Shown: positions 19,401 to 28,016 of the stretch, in pieces | Layout of the letters: each line of letters begins with the position of its first letter | Position numbering within the stretch: position 1 is the first letter of the stretch | Assembly: GCA_019217005.1 (NCBI GenBank) | Contig: JAHBNG010000079.1 | Span: 3,266 to 67,265, forward strand | Length of the DNA: 64,000 nucleotides | Direction: 5' to 3' | From: Chloroflexi bacterium TSY | GTDB lineage: Bacteria > Chloroflexota > Anaerolineae > Caldilineales > Caldilineaceae | Notes under the pieces: generated by a model | Told to the model about the DNA's origin: nothing | Database searches by the model: none | The model's input: only the letters and a program-made list of their open reading frames with translations | Program-made: the position numbers and the translations under genes

Positions 19401-20086
19401 CTCGCGCGCCCGTGGATTCGAAGTCCGGCGTTGATCTGAAAACCAGACCGACCATCTGGATAGAGCAGTTCAGCAGAAATCGCGCGTTCCCACTCTGGAC
19501 CGCCATTGCGCGGGTTGCGGTAAATACCAATATTTGAATGAAAGAGTGCGTTCTGATCAGCCGCGATAGAGAGCGTTGGAATCTCAGTCAAGGCTTTAAC
19601 CATCAAGTCACGATAGACTGGATCGAAAACGACCTCGGGATCCATCTCATAGTCGGCGTCTGCCGCCGACCATTCCGCAGGATATCCCACTGGAATGCCC
19701 TGTTGGCTGGCAACCCCTGCAATAAAGATGTAGCTGTGGGTAACATGTCGTGAAGGGAGCAGACTGCCGTCTGCCCGATAGGCAAGTGCACGTACGATCG
19801 TTGTTGTGCGAACGAGAATTGGGCTTTCATACAATATGCCTCGACTGGGGCTGGGTGGTGACCCATCGAGCGTATAACGGATGAGCGCGTTGGGCGTGAT
19901 GGTGGTGAGTTCAAGGATTTGCGGCGCATTATACAATCCCCGCGCCACGCTAAAGGTCGGCGCTACCACCTGATTTTCGGCTTGTGCGTGCGCAGCTGAG
20001 CTAGACAGGATGACTGCACTGATAGCAATCAAACAAATGAAAAGTCTATTATACTTTGCTCTGTATGAAAACCGTAATAGTGACAT
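16493..20086 (-). CDS. Secreted CotH-kinase protein with lamin-tail domains
   Basis: A 1,197-residue secreted protein. A signal peptide (LFICLIAISAVILSSSAAHA) is followed by a chitobiase C-terminal-type module (LIRYTLDGSPPSP) and the CotH kinase domain at about 180-520 (GLRIHGRASRQGKNTPKHSF, YLNGLYWGIYNLHERPDA, FFSWDAECTLYN). Another chitobiase-type module (MLWYTLDGSDPRPP) and three lamin-tail beta domains (ITEIMYNPAEGD, INELLSHPASGE, ISEIHYNPHMGP) complete it. CotH kinases phosphorylate Ser in spore-coat proteins; outside sporeformers their target is unknown. There is no sorting signal, so it is probably released or wall-associated. Its first codons lie inside an inverted-repeat element (20066-20300), so the element may supply its start and promoter. 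Confidence 0.88.
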   Translation of the reverse strand: MSLLRFSYRAKYNRLFICLIAISAVILSSSAAHAQAENQVVAPTFSVARGLYNAPQILELTTITPNALIRYTLDGSPPSPSRGILYESPILVRTTTIVRALAYRADGSLLPSRHVTHSYIFIAGVASQQGIPVGYPAEWSAADADYEMDPEVVFDPVYRDLMVKALTEIPTLSIAADQNALFHSNIGIYRNPRNGGPEWERAISAELLYPDGRSGFQINAGLRIHGRASRQGKNTPKHSFRLLFKTQYGESKLRFPLFDGIDAGSMDTEPADATFIQAEHSKYDRATEFDTLVLRASYNRAWTHRDPDERASAQYMRDQWARETQSAMGQLAARGLFVHLYLNGLYWGIYNLHERPDAAFLATYFGGCEEEYDVMSAGDPHSGEEAAWARAVELAETDVANDATYRAMAQLIDFENLIDYMILNHYLGNTDWDRTNWYAGRRRSPLSRFRFFSWDAECTLYNLHEDVTNVINGNSPSRLFHKLMQNSEFRMLFVDRARLHLTNNGALTPQAAAMRHQALTNQIDKAVIAESARWGDYRRDVDSYREGPFALYTRNGYWESERRRLLTTFYPNRTAVLLQQYRTNGWLPRIDAPVANHIGGLVSADFSFSLQNRNSTGMLWYTLDGSDPRPPHNRGKPRGHTSGKQVHIYLRRSTHVKARVYHEGAWSALYEGKFIPKIENTTDLQITEIMYNPAEGDMYEFLEIANVGPEMVDLGGFVFADGISYSFSAGMHLDAGARLVIAKNPQLFAEQYGIESFNQHGYLGYLADGGERIVLNGRDANAVLTTDYTDKEPSLILADEAGYSLVRDTANDVIKPWQISTRRGGSPTVPDPENHYTSPVVINELLSHPASGETSYVELYNRSKNLVDISGWGLTDDPSRSVRYRFPHDTRIAGYSYRVVDLDQSTFLLDRQSEGVYLIALNDNGELTGYGHGFSLESSVVGQPYGRCTLPSDSLGHESHEHWTPLRSSTKGSANTKPLVGPVVISEIHYNPHMGPEYLELVNVSSRSVSLFDLSAPQVPWRIDGIGDFVLPSNLVLHPGETLLLTNGDPSVLRSTYAIPTDTQIIGPYPGRLRNNGERIALERPTERLPNGVVNFATVDVVQYGDEAPWPEATDGDGKSLVRIDVTQYGNTAQNWQASDANGGSPGRVENGSISMDGTESLDTKKSLTPFVKPDSEILLPLFMDKRPIPQRTACMR

Positions 20087-20300
20087 TTGTCACCCTAATT
20101 GACAATTTCAAGGGTTTGTAGAGGGTTCGCACCTCAAATTTGTCATGTTGTAACCTTTTTGACGCTAACAGACCCTCAGAGGTGTTCTAAGGACTCGCTT
20201 GTATAGGGTTTGAACACCCAAAATCAGGGACCAAGGTGACAAATGTCACTATACGTAGTTTGGTCTCTCTGCTAGAGCTTTCGAAGACTACGGTTTTCAT
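20066..20300. repeat. Inverted-repeat element overlapping a start codon
   Basis: The left arm at 20066-20095 begins ATGAAAACCGTA and continues ATAGTGACATTTGTCACC. It is matched on the right by GGTGACAAATGTCACTAT (20235-20252) and, after 36 unmatched bases, TACGGTTTTCAT (20289-20300). The CotH gene start (ATG at 20086-20084) is inside the left arm. A small mobile element with an interrupted right end would explain this. Confidence 0.55.
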
Positions 20301-20322
20301 CACAACCGCAGTATAATGGGGA

Positions 20323-22810
20323 TTATTCCTCATACTCTATACGCAAACGGGTGCTGTTATGTTCGTCGCCGTCAAATGATTCGGCAACGCGGAGTCCTTC
20401 CCCGGAAACAATGATGACGATGGGATTCCCTGGTTGCCAGCCGGGCAAATTGACAATTTCTTGAATGATGGGAGACAAATCTGTTGATGGATATGCACTA
20501 TTTTTAACATCCCAAGGGGGTACACGCCAGGAGGCGCTGGCCTCCGTTTAGTCACGCCGCGCCATATTGCGCTTGGCTTGGGTAAACTGTTTTGCATATG
20601 GTGCAGCTTCACCACGGAAGACAAACGTGGTCTTTTCGGAGTCTACCTCGTCAGAGATAAAGATGAGCTGTGCACTGCGGATTCTAGCTCGGGGTGGAAT
20701 ATCGATCTCCTGGAAACGGAACCCAACAATTTGTTCATGGTCGGCATCATCAAATAGCTCCAGCGCCTTGCTGTCCAGTTTCATCTCACCACTCACGCGC
20801 TGTTCCGCGTCATCCTTGCCGTCAATGATGGACTGTTCGAGGGTGCGAACAACAAATTGCGGTGTTGCAGTTGGCGTTGGAGGGGGCAACGGACGCGAGA
20901 CAAGCGGTGCATAAAGAATGGTGGCAATTGAGGCATCCAGATAGTCTGGTTGACCATTTTCATTGTAGTCGCCCTTGTTCTCATTTCGCGTCCGGACACC
21001 ATCACCATCATCATCATCATCTAGATAGTCTGGTAGTAGGTCGCCGTCCGTATTGCGCGCATCATCAGGATGCTGATTCTTGTCAGGATCGGGTGCTTCA
21101 TTGATTGTCCAGATGGTATCGCCGTCATCGTCTGGATCTGCAAAATTGGGCTGCATATCCAGGTCTGTATCATCGTCCATCAGCGTTCCGCTCATATTCG
21201 CATCCTCAAAGACATCTGGAACCCGGTCGTTGTCTGTATCGTAACGAAAACGTGGCGTGGTGGTCGCAGTCGGTGTCAAGGTGGGTGTACGCGTGACCGT
21301 TGGTGTAGATGTGAAGGTGGGCGTGGCGGAACTGGTTGACGTTGGTGTAGAGCTTGATGTAGGCGCCAGAGTCGGAGTCGACGTCAAAATGGGCGTCTCT
21401 GTCTGGCTCGGATCAAGAGTACTGGTCGATGTCGGTGTACCAGTATCTGTCGGTGTATGGGTCGGTGTGCGTGTAATGGTCGGAGTTGGTGTGAATGTTG
21501 GTGTAGCGCTGCTGGTTGGAGTTGGTGTGAATGTTGGTGTGCGTGTTAGGGTCGCTGTGGGTGTCGCCGTATTGGTTGGTGTATGGGTTGGCGTGTTTGT
21601 AGCAGTCGGTGTCGCCGTATTGGTCGGGGTGGGTGTAACCAAAATGTCGAGCGTTGCCCTGCGAATCGAGAACGAATCTTCACCCGAAAAGGCCAAATAA
21701 AGCGTTCGACCATCGGCGCTGGCCCACTCAGGAGTGAAATAGACCGTTGTCCACGGTCCCCACGGTTCAGGTGCATCATAGACGCCAAAGCCCCCCTCAA
21801 AACGTTCATCGCCATCGTGAGAAATGCCCTGCCACCAGAGGTATCTGTCTAAGCCAGGAATGTACGAGAGCGATGAACGACGCGCCATGTCGGGGGCCGC
21901 AAAAAACGGGTCGTCGCTGGTTGATGTCTCCAGACCAGCTAGCCGTGCCATTTTCATGACGCGCCACAAAGAATTCATAAGCACTGCGCTCTAGAATCTT
22001 GTCTTTTGGCACCCGTGTTAAGATAAATGCATCAGCTGAATTATAGGCACTTGGTCCATTTGGAGTCACCATATAGACATAATTGTCACGTGCCCCGGCA
22101 TAGTTACGTCCATATTGCACAAAAGCACAGAAGCCAAACTCGGCAAATGCCCAATTGACGTAGCTCCACGAAACGGCCCGATCGGCCGAAACCGCCAGCT
22201 GACATACGTTGCCATTCAGATCGGCATTGCGCCCCCACATGTAGAGTAGCCCATCGACCATTAAGAAGCTGGCTGACTTGCGTTTGTGGCGACCATCGCC
22301 GGGTATTTCCTGAGGTGATGCAATATTGCCGCCAAAATTCTCTTCACGCGTGAAATCAACCGGAGAGCCATAAATCCGCGAAAATCCCAAACTTAGCTTC
22401 GTATCACGAAAGGGCTTGAAGCCCCAACCATCAGCATAACCAGCATAAAGGCTGTCATCATCCCCCCATGTCATGGACCAATTATCACTGCCATCGGCCA
22501 GACGAAGAACAGTTGCCGCAGGGTCCCACCGAAGTTGACCGATTACGCGACTTGGCGGGACGGGTGGTGCAGCTGATTGAACAGATTGTAATTGGGCATA
22601 TCGACCTTGATGGCGAGTCCCTTCAAACGCTTCATCGACAAACGATCTCTCAGCCTCTGATGGACGATCAATTGATGCAACATCAGATAACAGCGTCTTG
22701 AAGAAAGATGGTTCGTCAAATAGCGAAGTAGAGAAGAGTGGAGTTGCAAACCAGGCAGTCAGTGGCAGACAAGTCAAAATTAGAGCAAAATTCAATATTT
22801 TCTTGTGCAT
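20323..22810 (-). pseudogene. DUF4185-like propeller protein with TP-rich linker and Ca-repeat, broken
   Basis: A paralogue of the intact protein at 25824. Signal peptide from 22810, then a propeller-like domain (DNWSMTWGDDDSLYAGYADGW, VPKDKILERSAYEFF, PWGPWTTVYF). A Thr/Pro linker follows (21265-21650), then thrombospondin-type-3-like Asp repeats (DTDNDRVPDVFED; NTDGDLLPDYLDDDDDGDG) and a C-terminal beta domain. Two lesions are visible. One base is missing in the run of six A at 21901-21906 (plus strand). A TAA at 20550-20548 cuts off the last 75 codons, whose sequence still aligns to the paralogue up to a natural stop at 20323. It was originally the gene directly after the GT39 protein at 23028. 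Confidence 0.8.
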
Positions 22811-22815
22811 CTACT

Positions 22816-23024
22816 GGGGTGGTTCAGAATTAGGTTTACACTTTTGATATATAGACAAAAATCTATATGAGACCGTTTTCTCTCTGAGAACCGGCGAAAT
22901 CAGAGAATATAAACGTTCTTTCTGTTTCTAAAAGTGTAAACCTATCTATCCAGCTAAAATGAACCACCCCCTTTTCTCTTTGCAAAAATGTAAACCTAAT
23001 TGTCCGCCTAAAATGAACCGCCCC
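22816..23024. mobile_element. MITE insertion (155-bp element plus partial second end) with 8-bp target duplication
   Basis: Positions 22816-22970 are a 155-base element ending GGGGTGGTTCA...TGAACCACCCC, with TAGGTTTACACTTTT / AAAAGTGTAAACCTA inside. It differs by about one base from the inverted copy at 53581-53735. A further 54 bases (22971-23024) repeat the right end in diverged form. The whole is flanked by CATCTACT at 22808-22815 and 23025-23032. It has no coding capacity. Confidence 0.85.
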
Positions 23025-23027
23025 CAT

Positions 23028-25652
23028 CTACTCAACCATAATCTCAGCTGCAAGAAATGAATCACCAATGATTTCGTCACCGCGCTGCACAGTCAAACGC
23101 TCAATCGTGGCCGGATCATAGAGGCCCACGTGTAAGCGATATGGCCCAGGGGTGGCAGTATCGGGGATTGTGATCTGATATTCATCCAGCATTTTCTGTC
23201 CTGGATACCAAAGCGGCATTGACACAAACCCGTCAAGAACCGGCTTGTCTTGTTGCGCGGCTAGTGTGCCATCGGGACCCACCAAATGAGCAAAGCCCGT
23301 GTAATGGGTCGCCATATGAGCCAACGTTGTCCAAACGAGATGCACCTGCATCCGATCTCCAGGCGCAAATGTGGCCAGGGGCTGGCGATCGAGCAACCCT
23401 TCACCAGACATCAGACCGAGAGCAGAGAGCTCCACTTGTTGGGCAAAATTGACGGGTTGGGGCAAAAGCGTTGCCTTCGCCGATTCAAATGGGTCGATTG
23501 GGATGTAGTCAAGAACCAATGTATCGCCAAGATGCTCATTGTGGTTGACATTTGTGATGGGTAATCGCTCAAGTGTGGTTGGTTCGTAAAAGACGATCTC
23601 AAGCCGATAGAGCCCATCAGGTGCGTCTGATGGAACGTCAAACTTAAAACGATCGATCCAAAGTTCGCCAATCTGCCAATCCGAAGTTGCTGAACCAAAC
23701 GGCCAGCGGTCGCTCCGCATCAGCTCATATCCGTCAGCATTGACGATACGCACCAGCATATTGAGATTGCTCTCAATGGGCGCTATATTCTCCAGATAGA
23801 GGGCCAACCGAAGCGGCTGCCCGCGTTGCAAGGTGCCTGTTGTCAAGGTATATGAGACGAGGCGTATGCTTGTACCCCAGTCAACGACAAAATCGGCATA
23901 GGGGCTATCGGTCAGTTTGTAAACACGTGCATAGTCGATACCACCCAACTTCACAACATGGTCTGGACTCTGACGATTAAAGTGGGCAACCAATTGACGC
24001 GCCGGCACTTCGCGCTGCCACTGATTTTGATAGAGTACCGCATAATCTGCCGTCCAAGAATGTTGACTTGAAACAGATTGGCCGGGATAAAAGAAGCTAA
24101 ATGGACCACGGCTATACCAGGCGGATACAATCGGATTTTGGCTTGGGGCACTTGAAGATGTTGCTGCATTGGAAGCGATTGGCTCCTCGTTTCTCTGTCC
24201 CAAAATAAATCGCGCAGCTTCATCCATTCCTTCACCCCAGCCAACCAGCATCGTCTTTTGGGCTTCTGCCGCGCCACCCATCAGTGGATTGTAGTAACTC
24301 AAATAATAGGGAAAAGTCGGTAGAGCCAGCGCCCCCTGAGCAGCCACAATTGCCACGACCAATGCAACCACGATGCCACGACCAATGCGAGTCGGCATAG
24401 ATACTTGCCACCGCCAAATCCAACTAACAAGAGCCGCCCAGCCAATTCCAGCCCCCAAATCCAGCGGCATATAGATCGGCAAAAGATATCGATCAAATTT
24501 CTTGGCACCTAGGTTCATGAAGAGCACAAAGAAAAGGGCAAATAGCAGCACATAGACAAACAGGATTTGGATAGACCGACTCTGCCTCAATTCTAGAGCG
24601 ATGTTACGTTGCCATACCACAGCCGCCATAAATGTGAGGATGGCGAGCCCAAGTCCGGCCAGCGTGATCGGTGTTGTACGCCACAAATAGGTAATCGGAT
24701 AAAAGTCCAATCCTGGATCGCCATTGAACACTTCGCCAGCAAAAAAGAGTGCATTCGAGTGTCCTTCGGCGGCATATTCACTGGAAATATTGACAACTTT
24801 GAGTAACGTCTCAACGGGCTCTACCCACATTGCGGGCCAGAGAAGCAAATAGACACCAACTGCAACAAGCAACCAAAGAAGATAGGGACGCACGAGCAAT
24901 CGTAGAGCCGATTGACTAAACGCAGCAATGCCCTGCTCCTTGTATGTTCTATAGAATTCGCGCCCATTCCCCATGAGAATGATCAACCCAACGTATGAGA
25001 TGAGAAAGAGCCCCGGCGTCTTCGTCAACCAAGCGAGAGCGGCCGCAACGCCGGATAGACCAAGCATCGCAATTCGTCGCCCCTCAACCAGGTAGGCAAT
25101 CAGTGCCACAAGAGAGAGGAGCATAAAACTCGAAAGAAGAGCATCCGTATGAAGAAAACGTGAGTGGGCAACATGAAAGGGGTCCAACGCAATCAGCAAA
25201 AAGCCAATCAGAGCAGGCGTCAGGCCAACTATGCGTATGCTGACAAGAAACGCGACGAGCAGTACCAACACGTTGATGAGGACAGCGACACGTCGTCCAG
25301 ACGCAAGAAGCGCAATCGGTGTCTGTCCTTGGGTCGCGACAAATGCCTCTAACGCATCATCTTTAGAATCGAATTGACCAGGCGCAACCGTTGGATAGTC
25401 AGGGAAAGTCAATGTATAACCAATCAGTCCCGACCACATGGTCATCACGCCAGGATGTCCTTGTTGAAAAGTGTTTTCGTAGGGTCCATGGACAAGGGCG
25501 TGATAAAAATTGGCAGATCGCGTCAGCCAACGCTTTTCGTCAATCGTGACGAAATGGTCGAGTGCAAAGATGCGCGGCAAAAGCAACGCGGCGAGGAGAA
25601 GCAGCAAAGCAAGCTGTCGCTGCCAACGCCTAAAGGAATGTGGGATGGTCAT
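23028..25652 (-). CDS. GT39-family membrane glycosyltransferase, type A
   Basis: An 874-residue multi-pass protein of the ArnT/PMT (GT39) superfamily. The catalytic acidic pair lies in the first loop (HFVTIDEKRWLTRSANFY), with HPGVMTMW soon after. About 12 TMs follow to near residue 440, with the NLGAKKFDRYLLPIYMPLD motif. The C-terminal 350 residues are extracytoplasmic beta domains, ending in PDTATPGPYRLHVGLYDPAT. Such enzymes move a sugar from a polyprenyl-phosphate donor to protein or lipid on the outer face. It is closely related to the protein at 31261. In the ancestral order its TAG stop directly abutted the ATG of the broken gene downstream; a MITE now lies between. Confidence 0.85.
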   Translation of the reverse strand: MTIPHSFRRWQRQLALLLLLAALLLPRIFALDHFVTIDEKRWLTRSANFYHALVHGPYENTFQQGHPGVMTMWSGLIGYTLTFPDYPTVAPGQFDSKDDALEAFVATQGQTPIALLASGRRVAVLINVLVLLVAFLVSIRIVGLTPALIGFLLIALDPFHVAHSRFLHTDALLSSFMLLSLVALIAYLVEGRRIAMLGLSGVAAALAWLTKTPGLFLISYVGLIILMGNGREFYRTYKEQGIAAFSQSALRLLVRPYLLWLLVAVGVYLLLWPAMWVEPVETLLKVVNISSEYAAEGHSNALFFAGEVFNGDPGLDFYPITYLWRTTPITLAGLGLAILTFMAAVVWQRNIALELRQSRSIQILFVYVLLFALFFVLFMNLGAKKFDRYLLPIYMPLDLGAGIGWAALVSWIWRWQVSMPTRIGRGIVVALVVAIVAAQGALALPTFPYYLSYYNPLMGGAAEAQKTMLVGWGEGMDEAARFILGQRNEEPIASNAATSSSAPSQNPIVSAWYSRGPFSFFYPGQSVSSQHSWTADYAVLYQNQWQREVPARQLVAHFNRQSPDHVVKLGGIDYARVYKLTDSPYADFVVDWGTSIRLVSYTLTTGTLQRGQPLRLALYLENIAPIESNLNMLVRIVNADGYELMRSDRWPFGSATSDWQIGELWIDRFKFDVPSDAPDGLYRLEIVFYEPTTLERLPITNVNHNEHLGDTLVLDYIPIDPFESAKATLLPQPVNFAQQVELSALGLMSGEGLLDRQPLATFAPGDRMQVHLVWTTLAHMATHYTGFAHLVGPDGTLAAQQDKPVLDGFVSMPLWYPGQKMLDEYQITIPDTATPGPYRLHVGLYDPATIERLTVQRGDEIIGDSFLAAEIMVE

Positions 25653-25710
25653 TCAGTTACCGTTTGTCTTCTCAATTCGCTCAAATTAGGCGATTCCAGA
25701 AATATAATCA

Positions 25711-25777
25711 TCCACAGATGGACGGGATTGACTGGATTTTCGCTCAGCAAATCCTGGGCATCCTGTCCATCTGTGGA
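25711..25777. repeat. Intergenic stem-loop repeat
   Basis: TCCACAGATGGACGGGAT and ATCCTGTCCATCTGTGGA form an 18-base inverted repeat with one mismatch between two co-directional genes. Repeats of this ATGGACAGGAT type are common intergenic hairpins in Chloroflexota genomes (recall). It may be transcribed as a processing hairpin. Confidence 0.55.
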
Positions 25778-25823
25778 TCGCATAAAACCTCGATTTGACC
25801 AATTTTCGCTCTTATAAAGCGCC

Positions 25824-27752
25824 TCATTGTGGTGGTGGTGCCTGGTAGCTAATGCGCAAGACAGCCGCACCATCCGCATCGCCTTCATATGATGCAGCAA
25901 CCCGTATGCCGTCCCCCGTGATGATGAAGACCATGGCTCCGTTCTGTTGCCAACCAGGACGATCGACCAGTTCCTGAACAATTGGGCTTAGATCTGGGGT
26001 CCAGTAAAGGATGTTGTTGTCTGGCCATTCGGGAATATTGCGCCAGGCAACCTCGGCACTGGTCTGGGGCCGTCGAGAAATGCTCTTGCGCGATGTGCGG
26101 AAGCGCGCGGGGGCATCGCTGGCTTCGCCGCGAAAAAAGAGTTCGGCCTCACCAACGCTCCGGGCATCCGATTCAAATCGAATTCTTGCGCTGATAATCG
26201 TCGAACCGGCGGGCATGTTTAGACCAATAAAGCGAATGCCAACAGTTTGTTTGCCAGTCGTCTCAACCATATCGAGTTTTTCGCTGCTGATCACCACATT
26301 GCCATCCAAATGCTGTTCAGCATCGTCATCGGGGTGAATGACTGGAATGTTTAGCGTCCGAATTGGCTGTTCTTTTGGCGCAAAACTGGATACGAGTGGT
26401 AAGAAGACGGACTTTTCTAAACCTCCATTGCCTGGGGGGGTCGGTGTATTCGTCGGCTCTGGTGTTGCATGGAGCTCAATCGTCGCCTTGCGCACCGAAA
26501 GTGTATCCCAGGCGGAAAAGGCCAGGTACATGGTCAACCCGTCCTCGCTGATCCACTTCTGTGGAAAGATGGCCAAATCACCTGGTGGGTATTCCCAATC
26601 GGTTGTGTCCCCTTGCTTTTTGACTTCATAAGCAATGGTCCAGGGACCCCAAGGATATTCTGCATCGAAGACTCCGAATTGTTCACACTCATTTCGGGCA
26701 TCATCACTAAAATAGCCCTGCCACCAGAAATAGCGCTTCAAACCAGGATTATAGGTAATCGATGAACGACGTGCCTTTCCAGTGTGAAGAAAGACCGGTT
26801 TGCGGTCCAAAATGCTTGACGACCATGCGGCTTGGTTGGCTGTGGCAAGATCGGTAAAAAATTCATAGGCACCTTGATCCAGTATTTTGTCTTTTGGCAC
26901 ACGCATCAAGATAAAATGGTCTGTGTTGTCATAGGCGCTTGGATGATCATTACAGACTGAATAGACAAAATCATCCAGTGCCCCCTCATAGTTTTTGCCG
27001 TAGTTGATAAAAGAGCAAAAACCAAATTCATCGAATGTCCATTCAGTTGGTTGCCAGGTGACCATCTTGTCTTTCGAAACTGCGATCCTAGAGTTGTGGC
27101 CATTGCCCGTGTTGTTGACGTTGCGCTCCCACATATAGATCTGATCATTCACAGCCAACAAACTGCTCGATTTTTTGATACGACCGGCACCGACCAATTG
27201 ATAGGACGAAATGATGTTAATGCCACTTAAGCCCGTAATCTGACCATTCACCTCAGTTGGTGAACCAAAAATTTTAGAAAACCCAAGACTGAGCTTTTCG
27301 CCCGGCAATGGATTGCGAAAACCCTGACCGTCGCCGTAAGCAGCGTACAAATCGCCATCTCCCGCCCAAGTAATGGCCCAGTTGTCGCTTCTCTCCAACA
27401 GCGTTGCCGTCGAGGTCCAAGGTTTCCACACCATTTGCTTAATGACAGAGCTATTGTCATAGGGTGGGGTTGATGAAGATGTGGTCGCATCCCTGCTTTC
27501 GCCCCGCGCAGCACTTACGGTGTGTGTAAGCCCAGTCTGCCCAGTCGGGATAAAATTTCTCTTACAAGAAAGTGCATCGGTCGTAGATGACGTGGATGAA
27601 CTCGTAGATGTATAGGTGATTGAATCGCTCGCTCTCTGGGCAAGCACAACAGATACCTGTGGCTCATCGACAGCGGGACTCAAGAACGTCCACAAAGAAA
27701 TCATCAATAACAACAATAAACTAATGAGGAAGTATAAAATCTTCGTACGCAT
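25824..27752 (-). CDS. Secreted DUF4185-like propeller protein
   Basis: A 642-residue protein from the ATG at 27752 (GGGAG site upstream; a longer frame adds 29 poor residues). Signal peptide (ILYFLISLLLLLMISLWTFL), then a beta-propeller-like domain at about 90-420 with DNWAITWAGDGDLYAAYGDG, WERNVNNTGNGH, MRVPKDKILDQGAYEFF and PWGPWTIAYEV. A short Pro/Thr linker and a C-terminal beta domain (HPDDDAEQHLDGNV ... AAVLRISYQ) follow. DUF4185 proteins resemble five-bladed glycosidase-like propellers with no proven activity, so a role in surface glycan binding or cleavage is a guess. It lies between two GT39 genes and is the intact partner of the broken copy at 20323. Confidence 0.75.
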   Translation of the reverse strand: MRTKILYFLISLLLLLMISLWTFLSPAVDEPQVSVVLAQRASDSITYTSTSSSTSSTTDALSCKRNFIPTGQTGLTHTVSAARGESRDATTSSSTPPYDNSSVIKQMVWKPWTSTATLLERSDNWAITWAGDGDLYAAYGDGQGFRNPLPGEKLSLGFSKIFGSPTEVNGQITGLSGINIISSYQLVGAGRIKKSSSLLAVNDQIYMWERNVNNTGNGHNSRIAVSKDKMVTWQPTEWTFDEFGFCSFINYGKNYEGALDDFVYSVCNDHPSAYDNTDHFILMRVPKDKILDQGAYEFFTDLATANQAAWSSSILDRKPVFLHTGKARRSSITYNPGLKRYFWWQGYFSDDARNECEQFGVFDAEYPWGPWTIAYEVKKQGDTTDWEYPPGDLAIFPQKWISEDGLTMYLAFSAWDTLSVRKATIELHATPEPTNTPTPPGNGGLEKSVFLPLVSSFAPKEQPIRTLNIPVIHPDDDAEQHLDGNVVISSEKLDMVETTGKQTVGIRFIGLNMPAGSTIISARIRFESDARSVGEAELFFRGEASDAPARFRTSRKSISRRPQTSAEVAWRNIPEWPDNNILYWTPDLSPIVQELVDRPGWQQNGAMVFIITGDGIRVAASYEGDADGAAVLRISYQAPPPQ

Positions 27753-28016
27753 AAAAGGTCCTACTCCCTGGGTGATAATCGCCACATTATGTAAACACTG
27801 GACAACGTCCTCTCTGTCAATCTGAATTCCATTGTTCAATGTTTAAGCGGCGTCTCTATAAGTAATGAACATCGTCACAATATGAATCTGGAGATGGGTA
27901 TCAACTCAGATCTTGATGGGGTCAATGCGGCTGATAAGTATAGCACAAGTTCGGCATGATGTGTGAAATTTGGAAGGTCATGACCATGCCAGTCGTCAAG
28001 TCACTTTCCTATCCAC

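Noticed and set aside
20337..20624. Separate 95-codon minus-strand gene
   Set aside because: It is an out-of-frame reading over the last codons of the broken gene, whose true frame still aligns with the paralogue down to 20323.
21265..21650. Tandem GTTGGTGTGGGTGT-like repeats resembling a CRISPR or minisatellite
   Set aside because: They encode the Thr/Pro linker of the broken DUF4185-like protein and have no regular spacers.
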